64,000 nucleotides of DNA from Niastella soli (GCF_017742245.1 NZ_JAGHKO010000011.1:336518-400517); one strand, 5' to 3'. Numbered from the stretch's first letter, positions 53,635 to 64,000 are shown. Numbers and translations are program-made. The notes: a model not told the origin generated them from the sequence alone.

Positions 53635-55926
53635 TTAATGTTTTCCAAACTTATAACCTACCCCAATATTAAATTCTCTTGGGTCGCCGAGGTTATAACT
53701 TAATGCACTGCCCGATTTGCTGGCATAGGTTGAATAATACCTGTTGGTGGCGTTCATGGCATTTACCCATACTTCAAAAGAGTGGATAGTATATCCGGCA
53801 CGTAAGTTCAACAGATCATAACCACCATATTGTTTGGTATTGGCATTGTCCATATAATAAGGACCGATATGTTGCCATTCGGCACCTACGCGCAATCCTT
53901 TTACAAAGACAGGTTTATAGGTTATTTCCGCATTGGCTATAAAACGCGGACCACCTGCCAGTTGGTTGTTGTTATAAGCAACTCCTTTTTCAACATAATC
54001 GCCAAAGGTGTGTTTGCTGGTGGCGCCACTGAAACGGACTGACAAGCTATTTACCGGACGATAGGTAATGCCATATTCAATACCGGTATGTTTTGTTTTT
54101 CCGGCATTCTGGTTTTCGGTAGAACCGTCGGGGTTCTTCACGCTGATGATCTCATTGGTGCCATTTAACAGGTACCAGCTCCAGTCGGCATACAGCTTAT
54201 TTTTTAACAAGGAAAACCAGCCGCCCACTTCATAATTGTAAAAGGTTTGCGGGCCCAGGTAAGGCACCTGAACGCCGGTATACAATTCACTGATCTGTGG
54301 GGGAACAAAACCCTCACTGTAGTTTGCATACAGGCCGGTTCCTTTATAGTTATAGGTGGCGCCTATTTTGGGGGAGAAACGTTTGAAATTATTTGTAGTA
54401 GAAGGAGCGCCCGTATAAGCAGAAGGTGGCAACGCATTGCTGAAGTTGTAATGATAGAAATCATATCGCAAAGCTGCCGTTAATTTCAAACCCCTTACCA
54501 ATTCTGCTTCATAGTGAACATAGGATGCCAGGTTGTTGATGCGTGTTTTATATTGGCTAAGTACAGAGTCGGTAGTGTTATAGCTGACATAATACCCCCG
54601 GTTGTCGCGCTGGATGTAAATGAAATTGGCATTATAGGATGATGGACTGTTGTCGACCGTTATGCCCGCAATTAACTTACTGTTCAGAAAGTTGAATGAT
54701 TGCTGGTGTTGTGCTACCACCATATATGTATTAAATGCGCTTTCGTTTATCTCTCCATAAGCCAGTGACGGATCACTGGTCACATTCTTCACCCGGTACG
54801 ATGGATTTTGTTGTACCGAGTTATCGCGGTACACAAACGAAACCTGGGTGCTGCTGTTGGCATTCCATTGATGGAACAGCTGCGATTTATAACGAATGGC
54901 CGGCACTTTGCGGTAGGTGAATGTTTGGGGGGTACTGTAATCTTTATTGGCGAAATGCGTGCTGTCGAGAGAGCCCAGCATATCGCTGTAATAATTTACA
55001 TAGGTGATGTCGTTCACCCATTTGGTTTTATCGCTGATGGCATAATCGCCCCGGACGGTAATGCCGGTTTTATGAAAATCGCTGTGGTCTACGGGACCGT
55101 TATGGCGCTTGGCGTAATACCCGCTGATCAGCAAACCAAATTTGCCGAACGTGTTGCCCACCTGTACATCTGTTCTTTTATATCCGGTATTGGTGAGCTG
55201 TGCACTTACCTGTCCGGTAAATACAGCCGGTGGTGCCTGGGTAATGATATTCACCGCGCCGCCAATCGCTTCAGCGCCGTATAGCGAAGAGGCTGGTCCT
55301 TTTATGATCTCGATCTGCCGGGCTGCGGGCAGGTTCATTTCCAACAAAGCATTGTGATTATAAACACCTGTTGTGCGAATGGGAATACCATCTTCCAGGT
55401 ATAAGAACAGGCTTTTGGTGGTCATGGGTTGGCGAATGCTCATTTGGTGTTGTTCATTGCCCAGGTTCACCATGTTTACGCCACTCACTTTGTTCACCAG
55501 TTGATCAATGCGAATGGCTTTGGAGTCTTCCATGGTTTGCTTGCTGATGGTGGCAATGGCTACCGGTGCTTCGCTTCGTTTCTGCGCTGTTCTGCTGGCG
55601 CTGATCACTATTTCCTGTAAGCTGTTATTGTTGCTTTGTAAGTTTACCAGTAGTGAGCTTTGCGCACCTGTGCGGATGGTTACAGGCTGGTATCCCAATG
55701 AAGTGATGATGATTTCGGTCGCGGTATCTGCCAATGGGAGGGTGAACTCGCCATTCGTATTGGTAATAGTTCCTTTATTAGTGTGCTTTATTTGTACGGA
55801 AGCCCGGGCTATCGGTTCATGCGTGGCGGCGTCCATCACTTTGCCAACGCAATTGGTTTGTGCATTGGAATGGAGGCTGGTAAATATGATCAATAAAGCA
55901 GTCAGCCAATTTATAAAAGGTCTCAT
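53635..55926 (-). CDS. TonB-dependent receptor, metal/siderophore type
   Basis: A 763-residue outer membrane receptor: a signal peptide ending SNAQ, a carboxypeptidase-regulatory-like domain at about 24-105 (GKVMDAATHEPIARASVQI), a plug domain (NSLQEIVISASRTAQKRSEAPVAI, IEIIKGPASSLYGAEAIGGAVNIIT) and a barrel (LRYDFYHYNF, YSEGFVPPQISELYTG, NAMNATNRYY). It lacks the length of SusC proteins and has no SusD partner, so it is not a glycan importer. With the PepSY protein downstream and a small Cys-rich protein upstream it probably imports a metal chelate; iron or copper cannot be separated from the sequence. Confidence 0.92.
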   Translation of the reverse strand: MRPFINWLTALLIIFTSLHSNAQTNCVGKVMDAATHEPIARASVQIKHTNKGTITNTNGEFTLPLADTATEIIITSLGYQPVTIRTGAQSSLLVNLQSNNNSLQEIVISASRTAQKRSEAPVAIATISKQTMEDSKAIRIDQLVNKVSGVNMVNLGNEQHQMSIRQPMTTKSLFLYLEDGIPIRTTGVYNHNALLEMNLPAARQIEIIKGPASSLYGAEAIGGAVNIITQAPPAVFTGQVSAQLTNTGYKRTDVQVGNTFGKFGLLISGYYAKRHNGPVDHSDFHKTGITVRGDYAISDKTKWVNDITYVNYYSDMLGSLDSTHFANKDYSTPQTFTYRKVPAIRYKSQLFHQWNANSSTQVSFVYRDNSVQQNPSYRVKNVTSDPSLAYGEINESAFNTYMVVAQHQQSFNFLNSKLIAGITVDNSPSSYNANFIYIQRDNRGYYVSYNTTDSVLSQYKTRINNLASYVHYEAELVRGLKLTAALRYDFYHYNFSNALPPSAYTGAPSTTNNFKRFSPKIGATYNYKGTGLYANYSEGFVPPQISELYTGVQVPYLGPQTFYNYEVGGWFSLLKNKLYADWSWYLLNGTNEIISVKNPDGSTENQNAGKTKHTGIEYGITYRPVNSLSVRFSGATSKHTFGDYVEKGVAYNNNQLAGGPRFIANAEITYKPVFVKGLRVGAEWQHIGPYYMDNANTKQYGGYDLLNLRAGYTIHSFEVWVNAMNATNRYYSTYASKSGSALSYNLGDPREFNIGVGYKFGKH

Positions 55927-56129
55927 AGTTGTAACATATTACACATGCAGGTAGCCAATTCAGGCAATACAATGCCTGCTATGCTTACGCATGCTTAAGT
56001 TGAAGTGGAATAGGTTGCTGGGAAAGGTTTATTACATTACATACTGTAAAGGGCATTCCTGTATGGACATACCTACAGCAGGTAAGCTAACAACTAAAAA
56101 ATGAGAATGATTAAAGTGTGTGGTAGCAA

Positions 56130-56501
56130 TTACACTTGTGGAGGATGGAAAACAGCGTCTATTACTTTTTGTGAGATGGGTTCGGTGTACCGTGATACAT
56201 GTACCAGTTTTTCGTTTATTACCAGGTAGTGCGTTTCAGCCTTCTTTTCACTGTACAATACTACTTCGAATTTTAGACTGGAGCCCCCATTCAGCGGAGC
56301 GTCCTGTGATCTTTCGTCTTTATTCAGCTGTTTGGTCAGGTAACATGTACCATGACAGCAGCTCCTGGGTTTATTGCGGTTCTCACACAAATTAGCCGCA
56401 ATCGTCTTTTGATTAACCTTGAAATTCAGGACGATAAGGCTTTTGCTGAAGGTTTGCCCCAGCATGCCTATCAAGAACACTATCGTCCACCATTTATTCA
56501 A
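56130..56501 (-). CDS. Small exported or anchored Cys-rich protein, unknown function
   Basis: A 123-residue protein starting at TTG 56501 with a hydrophobic N-terminus (WWTIVFLIGMLGQTF). Its hallmark is LCENRNKPRSCCHGTCYLTKQL, a Cys-cluster pattern that I recall from small Bacteroidetes proteins next to TonB receptors. The remainder has a strand-rich stretch and a C-terminal region without motifs. It is the first gene of the minus-strand receptor group, 203 bases before the receptor. A role in sensing or binding a metal ion is plausible from the cysteines and the neighbours, but is not proven. The start is uncertain: TTG is used, and the next ATG would remove most of the hydrophobic segment. 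Confidence 0.65.
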   Translation of the reverse strand: MNKWWTIVFLIGMLGQTFSKSLIVLNFKVNQKTIAANLCENRNKPRSCCHGTCYLTKQLNKDERSQDAPLNGGSSLKFEVVLYSEKKAETHYLVINEKLVHVSRYTEPISQKVIDAVFHPPQV

Positions 56502-57060
56502 GTTTCTAAATTTCAGGCAAAGATATCTGGTTAACGCTTAAAATGCATGAAAATTATCAGTTTAGCGCTTGATATATGTCATGTTATGAGGAAAAGGCAA
56601 TGGGCAATGGGGAATGGGGAATGGGCAATAGGCAGTAGGCAATGGGCTATCTGCAGACGGCAAACGGCAGACGGCAGACGGCAAACGGCAGATGTGAAAA
56701 AAAAAGTCAATCTATTCTCTTCTGCTCAGGACTCTCAGCGCTCGCCTGCGGCTCGCACAATCATCACTTTGTATGTTGCCTAATAACTCAATTCTTACCT
56801 CAGGCTCCTTCATCAGAACACTACGAACTATATTAACCCTATCAACTTCCATTCCTGGTCAACTGATCAACTGGTCAACCCAATCAACCATAAACGTGAC
56901 AACTCTATCAACCTTCTTCCTGATCAACTGAATAACTGGTCAGCATGCCTATTTCCTATATCTTACTTCCCTTATCAACCTTGTTAACTCTATCAACTTC
57001 CATCTACCCTCTTTTGACAAAAAAATTGCTATTTCAAAAAAAACTATACCTTTACCTCAC
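56502..57060. other. Intergenic region with a reverse-oriented modular repeat
   Basis: There are no genes. Bases 56585-56695 hold CAATGGGGAATGGG and CGGCAAACGGCAGACGGCAG heptamers, the reverse complement of the TGCCGTT arrays seen elsewhere. Bases 56733-57000 hold CTCGCCTGCGGCTCGC and ATCAACTGGTCAACC/TTATCAACC modules, again in reverse. Read on the minus strand, this is the same order as upstream of + strand genes and ends near the minus gene at 56501. The last 45 bases contain a promoter-like site for the thiamin operon. Confidence 0.75.
57026..57054 (+). promoter_or_regulatory. Possible Bacteroidetes-type promoter of the thi operon
   Basis: A TTG at 57026-57028 is followed after 18 bases by TACCTTTA (57047-57054), one mismatch from the Bacteroidetes -7 consensus TAnnTTTG. 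Initiation a few bases downstream would start the transcript at the edge of the TPP riboswitch, which supports the call. Confidence 0.4.
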
Positions 57061-57131
57061 TTTAGGGGTGTCCATAACGGACTGAGATAATACCCTTTGA
57101 ACCTGATGCAGTTCGTACTGCCGAAGGGAAA
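57061..57131 (+). promoter_or_regulatory. TPP riboswitch (THI element)
   Basis: The conserved parts are in order: AGGGGTG (57064-57070), ACTGAGATAATACCCTTTGA (57081-57100), ACCTGATGCAG, then TTCGTACTGCCGAAGGGAA ending near 57130. GGGGT pairs with ACCCT and CAGTTCGTACTG forms the small arm. It lies 80 bases before thiS, so thiamin diphosphate should repress the whole thi operon through this leader. Confidence 0.95.
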
Positions 57132-57210
57132 AGTGAAAGTCTTCTATTATTTCTTCTTTCATTTCTCTTTTGCTGCATGTTCATTCCCTGAAGTGATTAA
57201 AAAAGTAGGT

Positions 57211-59396
<2,186 letters not shown>

Positions 59397-59436
59397 TCCT
59401 GAGCGGAGCTCTGTAACATACAACAACTTGTTCACT

Positions 59437-60045
59437 ATGTTTACGATAGCCGTTATATCAAATGCTACTGCAGTGCCAAATGAAGCCACCATCATTCAGC
59501 AATTATTTGCCGAAGGGCTGGAGGTGTTTCATTTGCGTAAACCTGAGGCCGATGAACAAACAATGCGGCAATTGATAGAAGCTATTCCGGCTGTTTATCA
59601 TGACCGTATAGCCATGCATGGGTTCTATCATTTGATGGAGGAATACAATATCCATCGCTGGCATTTCAGGGAAGAACACCGGCAGTCAACCACTAAAGAA
59701 GAGTTGGTGAAACTGAAAGATAAAGGCTATACGTTGAGTACTTCGGTGCATGAGTTGCCGACGTTACAAAGATTGACATCGCTTTTCTCATATGCCTTTT
59801 TTTCGCCCGTGTTCGATAGTATATCAAAGCACCAATACAAGGGCATTGCCGGAGATGATTTTTATTTGAAAGCGGAGCAAAAGCCGGTGCCGGTACTGGC
59901 ATTGGGCGGCGTTGAAGCGAATAACATTCATTCTTTGGTGACAATGAATTTTGATGGTGCTGCTTTATTGGGGGCCATCTGGCAGGAACCGGAAATGGCA
60001 GTTGAAAATTTTAAATTATGCAAACACAACGTCCATACGTATTGA
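59437..60045 (+). CDS. Thiamine phosphate synthase-like protein (TenI/ThiE family, first copy)
   Basis: A 202-residue TIM barrel. The segments EGLEVFHLRKPEADEQTM, DRIAMHGFYHLMEEYNIHRWHF, LSTSVHELPTLQRL and FFSPVFDSISKHQYKGIAG match the Bacteroidetes TenI/ThiE-like group, and the phosphate-binding end VLALGGVEANNIHSLVTMNFDGAALLGAIW is present in sequence order. A second, canonical ThiE is encoded at 60767, so this one may be the thiazole tautomerase (TenI) or a redundant synthase. It ends 28 bases inside thiD, indicating translational coupling. ATG 59437 is used; the frame upstream overlaps thiC. Confidence 0.86.
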   Translation: MFTIAVISNATAVPNEATIIQQLFAEGLEVFHLRKPEADEQTMRQLIEAIPAVYHDRIAMHGFYHLMEEYNIHRWHFREEHRQSTTKEELVKLKDKGYTLSTSVHELPTLQRLTSLFSYAFFSPVFDSISKHQYKGIAGDDFYLKAEQKPVPVLALGGVEANNIHSLVTMNFDGAALLGAIWQEPEMAVENFKLCKHNVHTY

Positions 60046-60773
60046 CCATAGCGGGATTTGATCCTACCGGCGGTGCAGGGGTGCTGGCCGATTGTAAGAC
60101 CTTTGAACAGCATGCTGTTTACGGGTTGGGTGTTTGTACTGGCTGGACAGTTCAAACCGATGACAGCTTTTTTAATATTCACTGGCTAACGGCCGAACAG
60201 ATCATTGAGCAATTGCAGCCGTTGATGAACAAATTTGTTGTATCGGCCTGTAAGATCGGGATCATCGACTCGTTGGAAACTTTGCTGGATGTGCTCGTGT
60301 TCTTAAAAGAAAACAGTCCGGCCATGCAAATTGTGTGGGACCCGGTTTTAAAAGCCAGTGCTGGGTATGATTTTCATGCAGTAGAAACCTTTCACAGCCT
60401 GGATGCGGTATTAGCAGGGGTTACGTTGATCACCCCCAATTACAATGAATTGCAACAGCTGCAATCCATTTCCGATGTAGCGCTGATAAAAGACGAACAG
60501 GCTATGTTTTGTTCCGTGTTGTTAAAAGGCGGTCATCGCCCTGATGCGTTGGGTACGGATACCTTGTATGAACCCACCGGACATACGATAATAGAAGCCG
60601 GCGTTGAACAGGTATTTCCCAAACACGGATCGGGTTGTGTATTATCAGCCGCCATTACCGCCCGGCTGGCCCAGGGTCAATCAATGGTGGAAGCTTGCCG
60701 GGGCGCGAAACATTATATAGAATCATTTTTAAATAGCAACCAGTCATTACTGGGATATCATACAATATGTTAG
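60018..60773 (+). CDS. thiD: ThiD hydroxymethylpyrimidine (phosphate) kinase
   Basis: A 251-residue ribokinase-fold enzyme that phosphorylates hydroxymethylpyrimidine and its monophosphate. It starts with VLTIAGFDPTGGAGVLADCKTF and continues with VWDPVLKASAGYDF, LITPNYNELQQL, LLKGGHRPD and the anion-hole motif HGSGCVLSAAITARLAQG. The start overlaps the end of the TenI/ThiE-like gene by 28 bases and its end overlaps thiE by 7 bases, so the three are translated together. Confidence 0.94.
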   Translation: MQTQRPYVLTIAGFDPTGGAGVLADCKTFEQHAVYGLGVCTGWTVQTDDSFFNIHWLTAEQIIEQLQPLMNKFVVSACKIGIIDSLETLLDVLVFLKENSPAMQIVWDPVLKASAGYDFHAVETFHSLDAVLAGVTLITPNYNELQQLQSISDVALIKDEQAMFCSVLLKGGHRPDALGTDTLYEPTGHTIIEAGVEQVFPKHGSGCVLSAAITARLAQGQSMVEACRGAKHYIESFLNSNQSLLGYHTIC

Positions 60774-61393
60774 AACGGGTATATTTTATTTCACAACAAA
60801 CCGCCGCAAAAACACATCTGGCGGCCATTGAGGAGGCATTGGAAGCCGGCTGCCGTTTAGTACAACTTCGGGTAAAGGATCAACCGGAAACAGAAGTAAT
60901 GGCGCTGGCAAAAACAGCCAAAGCCCTGTGCGACCGGTATAATGCAAAACTGATCATCAATGATTATCCGTTGGTGGCCCGGTCGGTAAATGCATGGGGC
61001 ATACATGTTGGGTTGCAGGATATGGCAGTGCAGGATGTGCGGGCCATTGTTGGTAGCAACATGATCATTGGCGGCACTGCCAATACGTTTGAACATATTC
61101 AACAGCGTGTACTGGAAGGGGTTGATTATATTGGTCTGGGGCCTTTCCGTTTTACCACCACCAAAGAGAAATTAAGTCCTGTTTTGGGGCTGGAAGGCTA
61201 TCAACGCATCATGGAACAAATGCGGGCCGCCTCACTATATACACCTATTGTGGCTATTGGCGGAATATTACCTGATGATGTGCCGGGTTTACGGGACGCT
61301 GGAGTGTATGGCGTTGCTGTTTCCGGAGCAATTTCCAATTCTGTTGATAGAGGATCTGCCGTGAAAAAGATCAATGATTGGTATAGTTATTAA
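60767..61393 (+). CDS. thiE: ThiE thiamine phosphate synthase (canonical copy)
   Basis: A 208-residue TIM barrel joining hydroxymethylpyrimidine diphosphate and thiazole phosphate. Typical motifs are CRLVQLRVKDQPE, LIINDYPLVARSVNAWGIHVGLQDM, ANTFEHIQQR, GLGPFRFTTTKEKLSPVLGLEGY and VAIGGILPDDVPGLRDAGVYGVAVSGAI. These match ThiE better than the copy at 59437. The gene overlaps thiD by 7 bases. A perfect hairpin begins on the base after the stop codon. Confidence 0.93.
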   Translation: MLERVYFISQQTAAKTHLAAIEEALEAGCRLVQLRVKDQPETEVMALAKTAKALCDRYNAKLIINDYPLVARSVNAWGIHVGLQDMAVQDVRAIVGSNMIIGGTANTFEHIQQRVLEGVDYIGLGPFRFTTTKEKLSPVLGLEGYQRIMEQMRAASLYTPIVAIGGILPDDVPGLRDAGVYGVAVSGAISNSVDRGSAVKKINDWYSY

Positions 61394-61432
61394 GCTAACG
61401 GTGCCACGGTTCCAAACCGTGGCACCGTTAGC
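61394..61432. repeat. Perfect 18-bp hairpin between thiE and thiG
   Basis: GCTAACGGTGCCACGGTT (61394-61411) and its exact reverse complement (61415-61432) are separated by a 3-base loop. It begins directly after the thiE stop and has no U-run, so it is a REP-like palindrome or an RNA stabilising/processing hairpin rather than a terminator. Confidence 0.8.
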
Positions 61433-61449
61433 AAACTAAATTAAACACT

Positions 61450-62238
61450 ATGTTAACTATAGCGAATAAAGTATTTAAATCCCGCCTGTTTACAGGAACA
61501 GGGAAGTTCAGTTCAACCGAGGTGATGGAAGATGCCCTGCTGGCATCGGGTTCAGAGCTGGTAACGGTTGCATTGAAACGGGTTGATATGAACAATCCAC
61601 AGGATGATATTCTGCGTCACCTGCAACATAAACACATCAACCTGCTGCCCAACACCTCAGGGGTGCGCACTGCCAAAGAAGCCATTTTTGCTGCACAGTT
61701 GGCACGCGAAGCCTTGCAGACAAACTGGTTAAAGCTGGAAATACATCCTGATCCCAAGTACCTGATGCCCGATCCGGTGGAGACATTACGGGCAACCGAA
61801 GAACTGGTAAAGATGGGTTTTGTGGTAATGCCTTATATTCATGCCGATCCGGTATTGTGTAAAAGACTGGAAGAAGCAGGTGCTGCCGCCGTAATGCCGC
61901 TCGGTTCACCCATTGGCAGCAACAAGGGGTTAAAAACAATCGACTTTCTGGAGATCATTATAGAACAAAGCAAAGTGCCGGTGGTGGTTGATGCGGGTAT
62001 CGGTTCACCTTCAGATGCGGCCAAAGCATTGGAGATTGGCGCCGATGCTGTACTGGTGAATACTGCCATTGCTGTAGCCGGTCAGCCGGTACAAATGGCC
62101 ACCGCATTTAAAATGGGGGTAGAAGCAGGCAGAATTGCCTATGAGGCCCGGCTGGCCAAACCATTGAACACGGCTATTGCAAGTAGTCCATTAACGGCAT
62201 TTTTAGATGAAACGTCCATGGAAAAATTTTCATTATGA
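61450..62238 (+). CDS. thiG: ThiG thiazole synthase
   Basis: A 262-residue TIM barrel that builds the thiazole phosphate from deoxyxylulose phosphate, dehydroglycine and ThiS thiocarboxylate. Motifs are [45 protein letters not shown] with the Schiff-base region, [18 protein letters not shown] and [33 protein letters not shown], in sequence order. Length is normal. The last codons form one arm of a long inverted repeat that extends past the stop. Confidence 0.96.
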   Translation: MLTIANKVFKSRLFTGTGKFSSTEVMEDALLASGSELVTVALKRVDMNNPQDDILRHLQHKHINLLPNTSGVRTAKEAIFAAQLAREALQTNWLKLEIHPDPKYLMPDPVETLRATEELVKMGFVVMPYIHADPVLCKRLEEAGAAAVMPLGSPIGSNKGLKTIDFLEIIIEQSKVPVVVDAGIGSPSDAAKALEIGADAVLVNTAIAVAGQPVQMATAFKMGVEAGRIAYEARLAKPLNTAIASSPLTAFLDETSMEKFSL

Positions 62239-62267
62239 CATACAGGGCAATGAAAATTTTTCCATGG
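62216..62267. repeat. 19-bp inverted repeat spanning the thiG stop codon
   Basis: CCATGGAAAAATTTTCATT (62216-62234) and its exact reverse complement (62249-62267) enclose a 14-base loop. The left arm encodes the final residues of ThiG. It could act as an attenuator or processing hairpin before thiH. Confidence 0.75.
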
Positions 62268-62305
62268 TAAGTTCCATCTGGCCAAAACAAAATTGATATT
62301 CACAG

Positions 62306-63430
62306 ATGAATAGCATGGATAGTTTTATCAGCATTTTCAATCAGTATAACTGGGACGAGATTAAACAGCGTATCTATAGTAAAACATCTGCAGATGTAGA
62401 AGCGGCCCTGGGCCGACAAAGCAGGACCCTGGATGATTTTATGGCGTTGATCTCGCCCGCCGCAGCAGCGTACCTGGAGCCCATGGCCCGATTGAGCCAG
62501 CAACTCACGCAGCAGCGTTTTGGAAAAACGATACAGATGTATGTTCCCATGTATCTTTCCAACGAGTGCAATAATATTTGTACGTATTGTGGGTTCAGTC
62601 TCGATAACAAGGTGCGGCGCAGAACGTTGTCGGCTACTGAAATTGTACAGGAGGCAACGGCCATCAAGTCGATGGGCTATGAACATGTGCTGCTGGTAAC
62701 GGGTGAAGCCAATCATACCGTGCATGTGCCGTATTTTAAAAATGCGATCAATCTGTTGAAGAAACAATTTGCACACATTTCTATGGAAGTACAACCGTTA
62801 GATGAAGGGGATTACAGTGAGTTGATCGCAGAAGGGCTGCATACGGTGTTGGTGTACCAGGAAACCTATCACCGCGAAGATTATAAAAAGCATCATCCCA
62901 AAGGAAAGAAATCAAATTTTCAATATCGCATTGAAACGCCCGATCGCCTGGGTAGGGCAGGGGTGCATAAGATCGGTTTGGGTATACTGATAGGTTTGGA
63001 AGACTGGCGCACCGATTCTTTCTTTACCGCTTTGCATTTGCAATACCTTGAACGTACTTACTGGCAAACAAAATACAGTATTTCTTTCCCCCGCCTACGG
63101 CCTTTTTCCGGCGGACTGGAGCCAAAGGTAGAAATGGTTGACCGGGAACTGGTACAGTTGATCTGTGCCTGGCGCATCTTCAACCAGGAGGTGGAGTTGT
63201 CATTATCCACTCGTGAATTACCCCGGTTCAGGGACCATGTGATGCAGTTGGGCATTACCTCCATCAGTGCAGGTTCAAAAACAAATCCAGGTGGTTATGC
63301 CGTGGAACCGGAATCGCTCGAACAATTTGAGATAGCCGATGAACGCAGTCCGGCCGAAATGGCCCGCGTTATCTCCTCCATAGGCTATGAGCCGGTTTGG
63401 AAAGATTGGGATGGGGTGTTAACAAGTTGA
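62306..63430 (+). CDS. thiH: ThiH tyrosine lyase (2-iminoacetate synthase)
   Basis: A 374-residue radical SAM enzyme that splits tyrosine to dehydroglycine and p-cresol for thiazole synthesis. The cluster motif CNNICTYC places Cys88, Cys92 and Cys95 as CxxxCxxC. Other family segments are SNECNNICTYCGFSLDNK, HVLLVTGEANHTV, VLVYQETYHREDYKKHHPKGKK and LRPFSGGLEP. It follows thiG by 67 bases. Use of ThiH rather than the glycine oxidase ThiO is usual in Bacteroidetes. Confidence 0.96.
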   Translation: MNSMDSFISIFNQYNWDEIKQRIYSKTSADVEAALGRQSRTLDDFMALISPAAAAYLEPMARLSQQLTQQRFGKTIQMYVPMYLSNECNNICTYCGFSLDNKVRRRTLSATEIVQEATAIKSMGYEHVLLVTGEANHTVHVPYFKNAINLLKKQFAHISMEVQPLDEGDYSELIAEGLHTVLVYQETYHREDYKKHHPKGKKSNFQYRIETPDRLGRAGVHKIGLGILIGLEDWRTDSFFTALHLQYLERTYWQTKYSISFPRLRPFSGGLEPKVEMVDRELVQLICAWRIFNQEVELSLSTRELPRFRDHVMQLGITSISAGSKTNPGGYAVEPESLEQFEIADERSPAEMARVISSIGYEPVWKDWDGVLTS

Positions 63431-63570
63431 TCAGTTGATCAGGGAGGGCAGAATGCTAAGGGCAGAGAAAGGAAAACAGCGCTGCTTTTTGCTCATTTAA
63501 TGTCGTTTAGTTAATGTTTGTTTTAAGCAATCCCCTCCTGGGAGGGGCGAGGGGTGGGTTGCCTTACGCA
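63430..63570 (+). repeat. Direct repeat, copy 1, downstream of thiH
   Basis: A 141-base unit starting ATCAGTTGATCAGGGAGGGC and ending with the palindrome CCCCTCCTGGGAGGGG and GTGGGTTGCCTTACGCA. It is repeated at 63601-63740 with offset 171 and a few differences. Its start overlaps the thiH stop region. The palindrome could serve as a terminator-like hairpin. Confidence 0.85.
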
Positions 63571-63600
63571 CCCTCCAAGGGTGGCTCTCCCTTTTTGGGG

Positions 63601-63740
63601 ATCAGTTGATCAGGGAGGGCAGAATGCAAAGGGCAGAGAAAGGAAAACAGAGCTGCCTTTTGCTAATAATGTCGTTTTAGTTAATGCTTGTTTTAAGCAA
63701 TCCCCTCCTGGGAGGGGCAAGGGGTGGGTTGCCTTCCGCA
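63601..63740 (+). repeat. Direct repeat, copy 2, downstream of thiH
   Basis: A 140-base near-copy of 63430-63570, with small differences such as AGAATGCAAAGG for AGAATGCTAAGG. The copies are separated by 30 bases with CCTCCAAGGGTGGCTCTCCC. Confidence 0.85.
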
Positions 63741-64000
63741 TGCAAGGTGATAATTGTGCGAGCCGCAGGCGAGCATGTGAGTGGTGGGTGTTACCGTTTG
63801 CCGTTTGCCGTTTACCGTTTGCCGTCTGCCGTCTGCCGTTTGCCGTTTGCCGTTTCACGATAACCCACTGTCCATCCCTACTGCCCATTGCCTATTGCCC
63901 ATTCCCCATAACCTACCTGATCATAATCATTCCTCCCGCTAATAGAGGTCATACCATAAAGCCCGCCAGCAGGATAGCTTTGAATTAAAATCAAGCACCA
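63741..64000 (+). other. Intergenic tail with TGCCGTT heptamer repeats
   Basis: Bases 63758-63774 hold GCGAGCCGCAGGCGAGC and 63790-63862 hold TTTGCCG/TCTGCCG heptamers ending in GTTTCACGATAA. Then TGCCCATTGCCTATTGCC variants follow (63880-63910). The last 90 bases show no supported gene. By the pattern elsewhere a + strand gene may start just beyond the window. The plus-strand frame across this region is repeat-derived. Confidence 0.7.

Noticed and set aside
53635-55926. Second SusC-type glycan porin
   Set aside because: It is only 763 residues long, has no SusD partner, and is coupled to a PepSY protein, which points to metal uptake.
57097-57210. Longer N-terminus for ThiS
   Set aside because: It would translate the TPP riboswitch; ATG 57211 gives the normal ThiS length.
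63554-63988. A 144-residue plus-strand protein near the window end
   Set aside because: It runs through the direct repeat and the TGCCGTT heptamers and contains LPFAVCR repeats typical of translated microsatellite.

Overview
The window looks like a chromosomal segment of a soil or plant-associated Bacteroidetes bacterium, probably of the Chitinophagaceae (Niastella/Chitinophaga type). Reasons: a SusC/SusD pair, many Sec-exported glycan-active enzymes, an STN domain, PepSY/TonB modules, little use of Shine-Dalgarno sites, and abundant dispersed intergenic repeats. No tRNA, rRNA, CRISPR array, transposase or phage gene was seen.

Bases 1-47643 are all on the + strand and read as one large polysaccharide utilisation locus for a pectin-like plant glycan. 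It opens with the end of a SusC porin and a complete SusD lipoprotein. Secreted enzymes follow: a PL1-type pectate lyase, a beta-helix protein, a GH140 (apiosidase family) enzyme, a GH43-like lipoprotein, a sialidase-like propeller, an (alpha/alpha)6 glycosidase, a GH2, a GH78 fused to a sialidase-like module, an esterase with an N-terminal STN domain, a GH141-like beta-helix, a second GH78, a GH106 and a GH127. The mix fits rhamnose-, arabinose-, galactose- and apiose-bearing side chains, as in rhamnogalacturonan I or II.

Two groups of cytosolic genes lie between the secreted enzymes and appear to catabolise released acid sugars. Module A (21557-27444) is an iron alcohol dehydrogenase, a DapA-type lyase/aldolase, a PdxA-family dehydrogenase, a DUF1537 acid-sugar kinase and a sodium symporter. 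Module B (32230-41959) is a Gfo/Idh/MocA dehydrogenase, a sodium symporter, a RuBisCO-like protein that keeps most active-site residues, a second DUF1537 kinase, an Asp/Glu-racemase-like enzyme and a BASS-type transporter. The kinase plus RuBisCO-like pair is the signature of 3-oxo-isoapionate-4-phosphate metabolism in D-apionate catabolism. Next to a GH140 it suggests that this locus both releases and consumes apiose. This is the main candidate for something new here.

From 47820 to 56501 lie a DUF5703-type glycosidase with a small exported protein (- strand), a divergent AraC regulator, and a - strand metal or siderophore uptake group (Cys-rich small protein, TonB receptor, PepSY membrane protein). 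From about 57025 a promoter-like site and a TPP riboswitch precede a thiamin operon, thiS-thiC-thiE-like-thiD-thiE-thiG-thiH.

Intergenic spaces carry several dispersed repeat families. The most striking is a modular, strand-polar element (GTTGAT-rich stretch, then TGCCGAT/TGCCGTT heptamers, then a TTCACGATAA end) that sits sense-oriented just upstream of genes on both strands.
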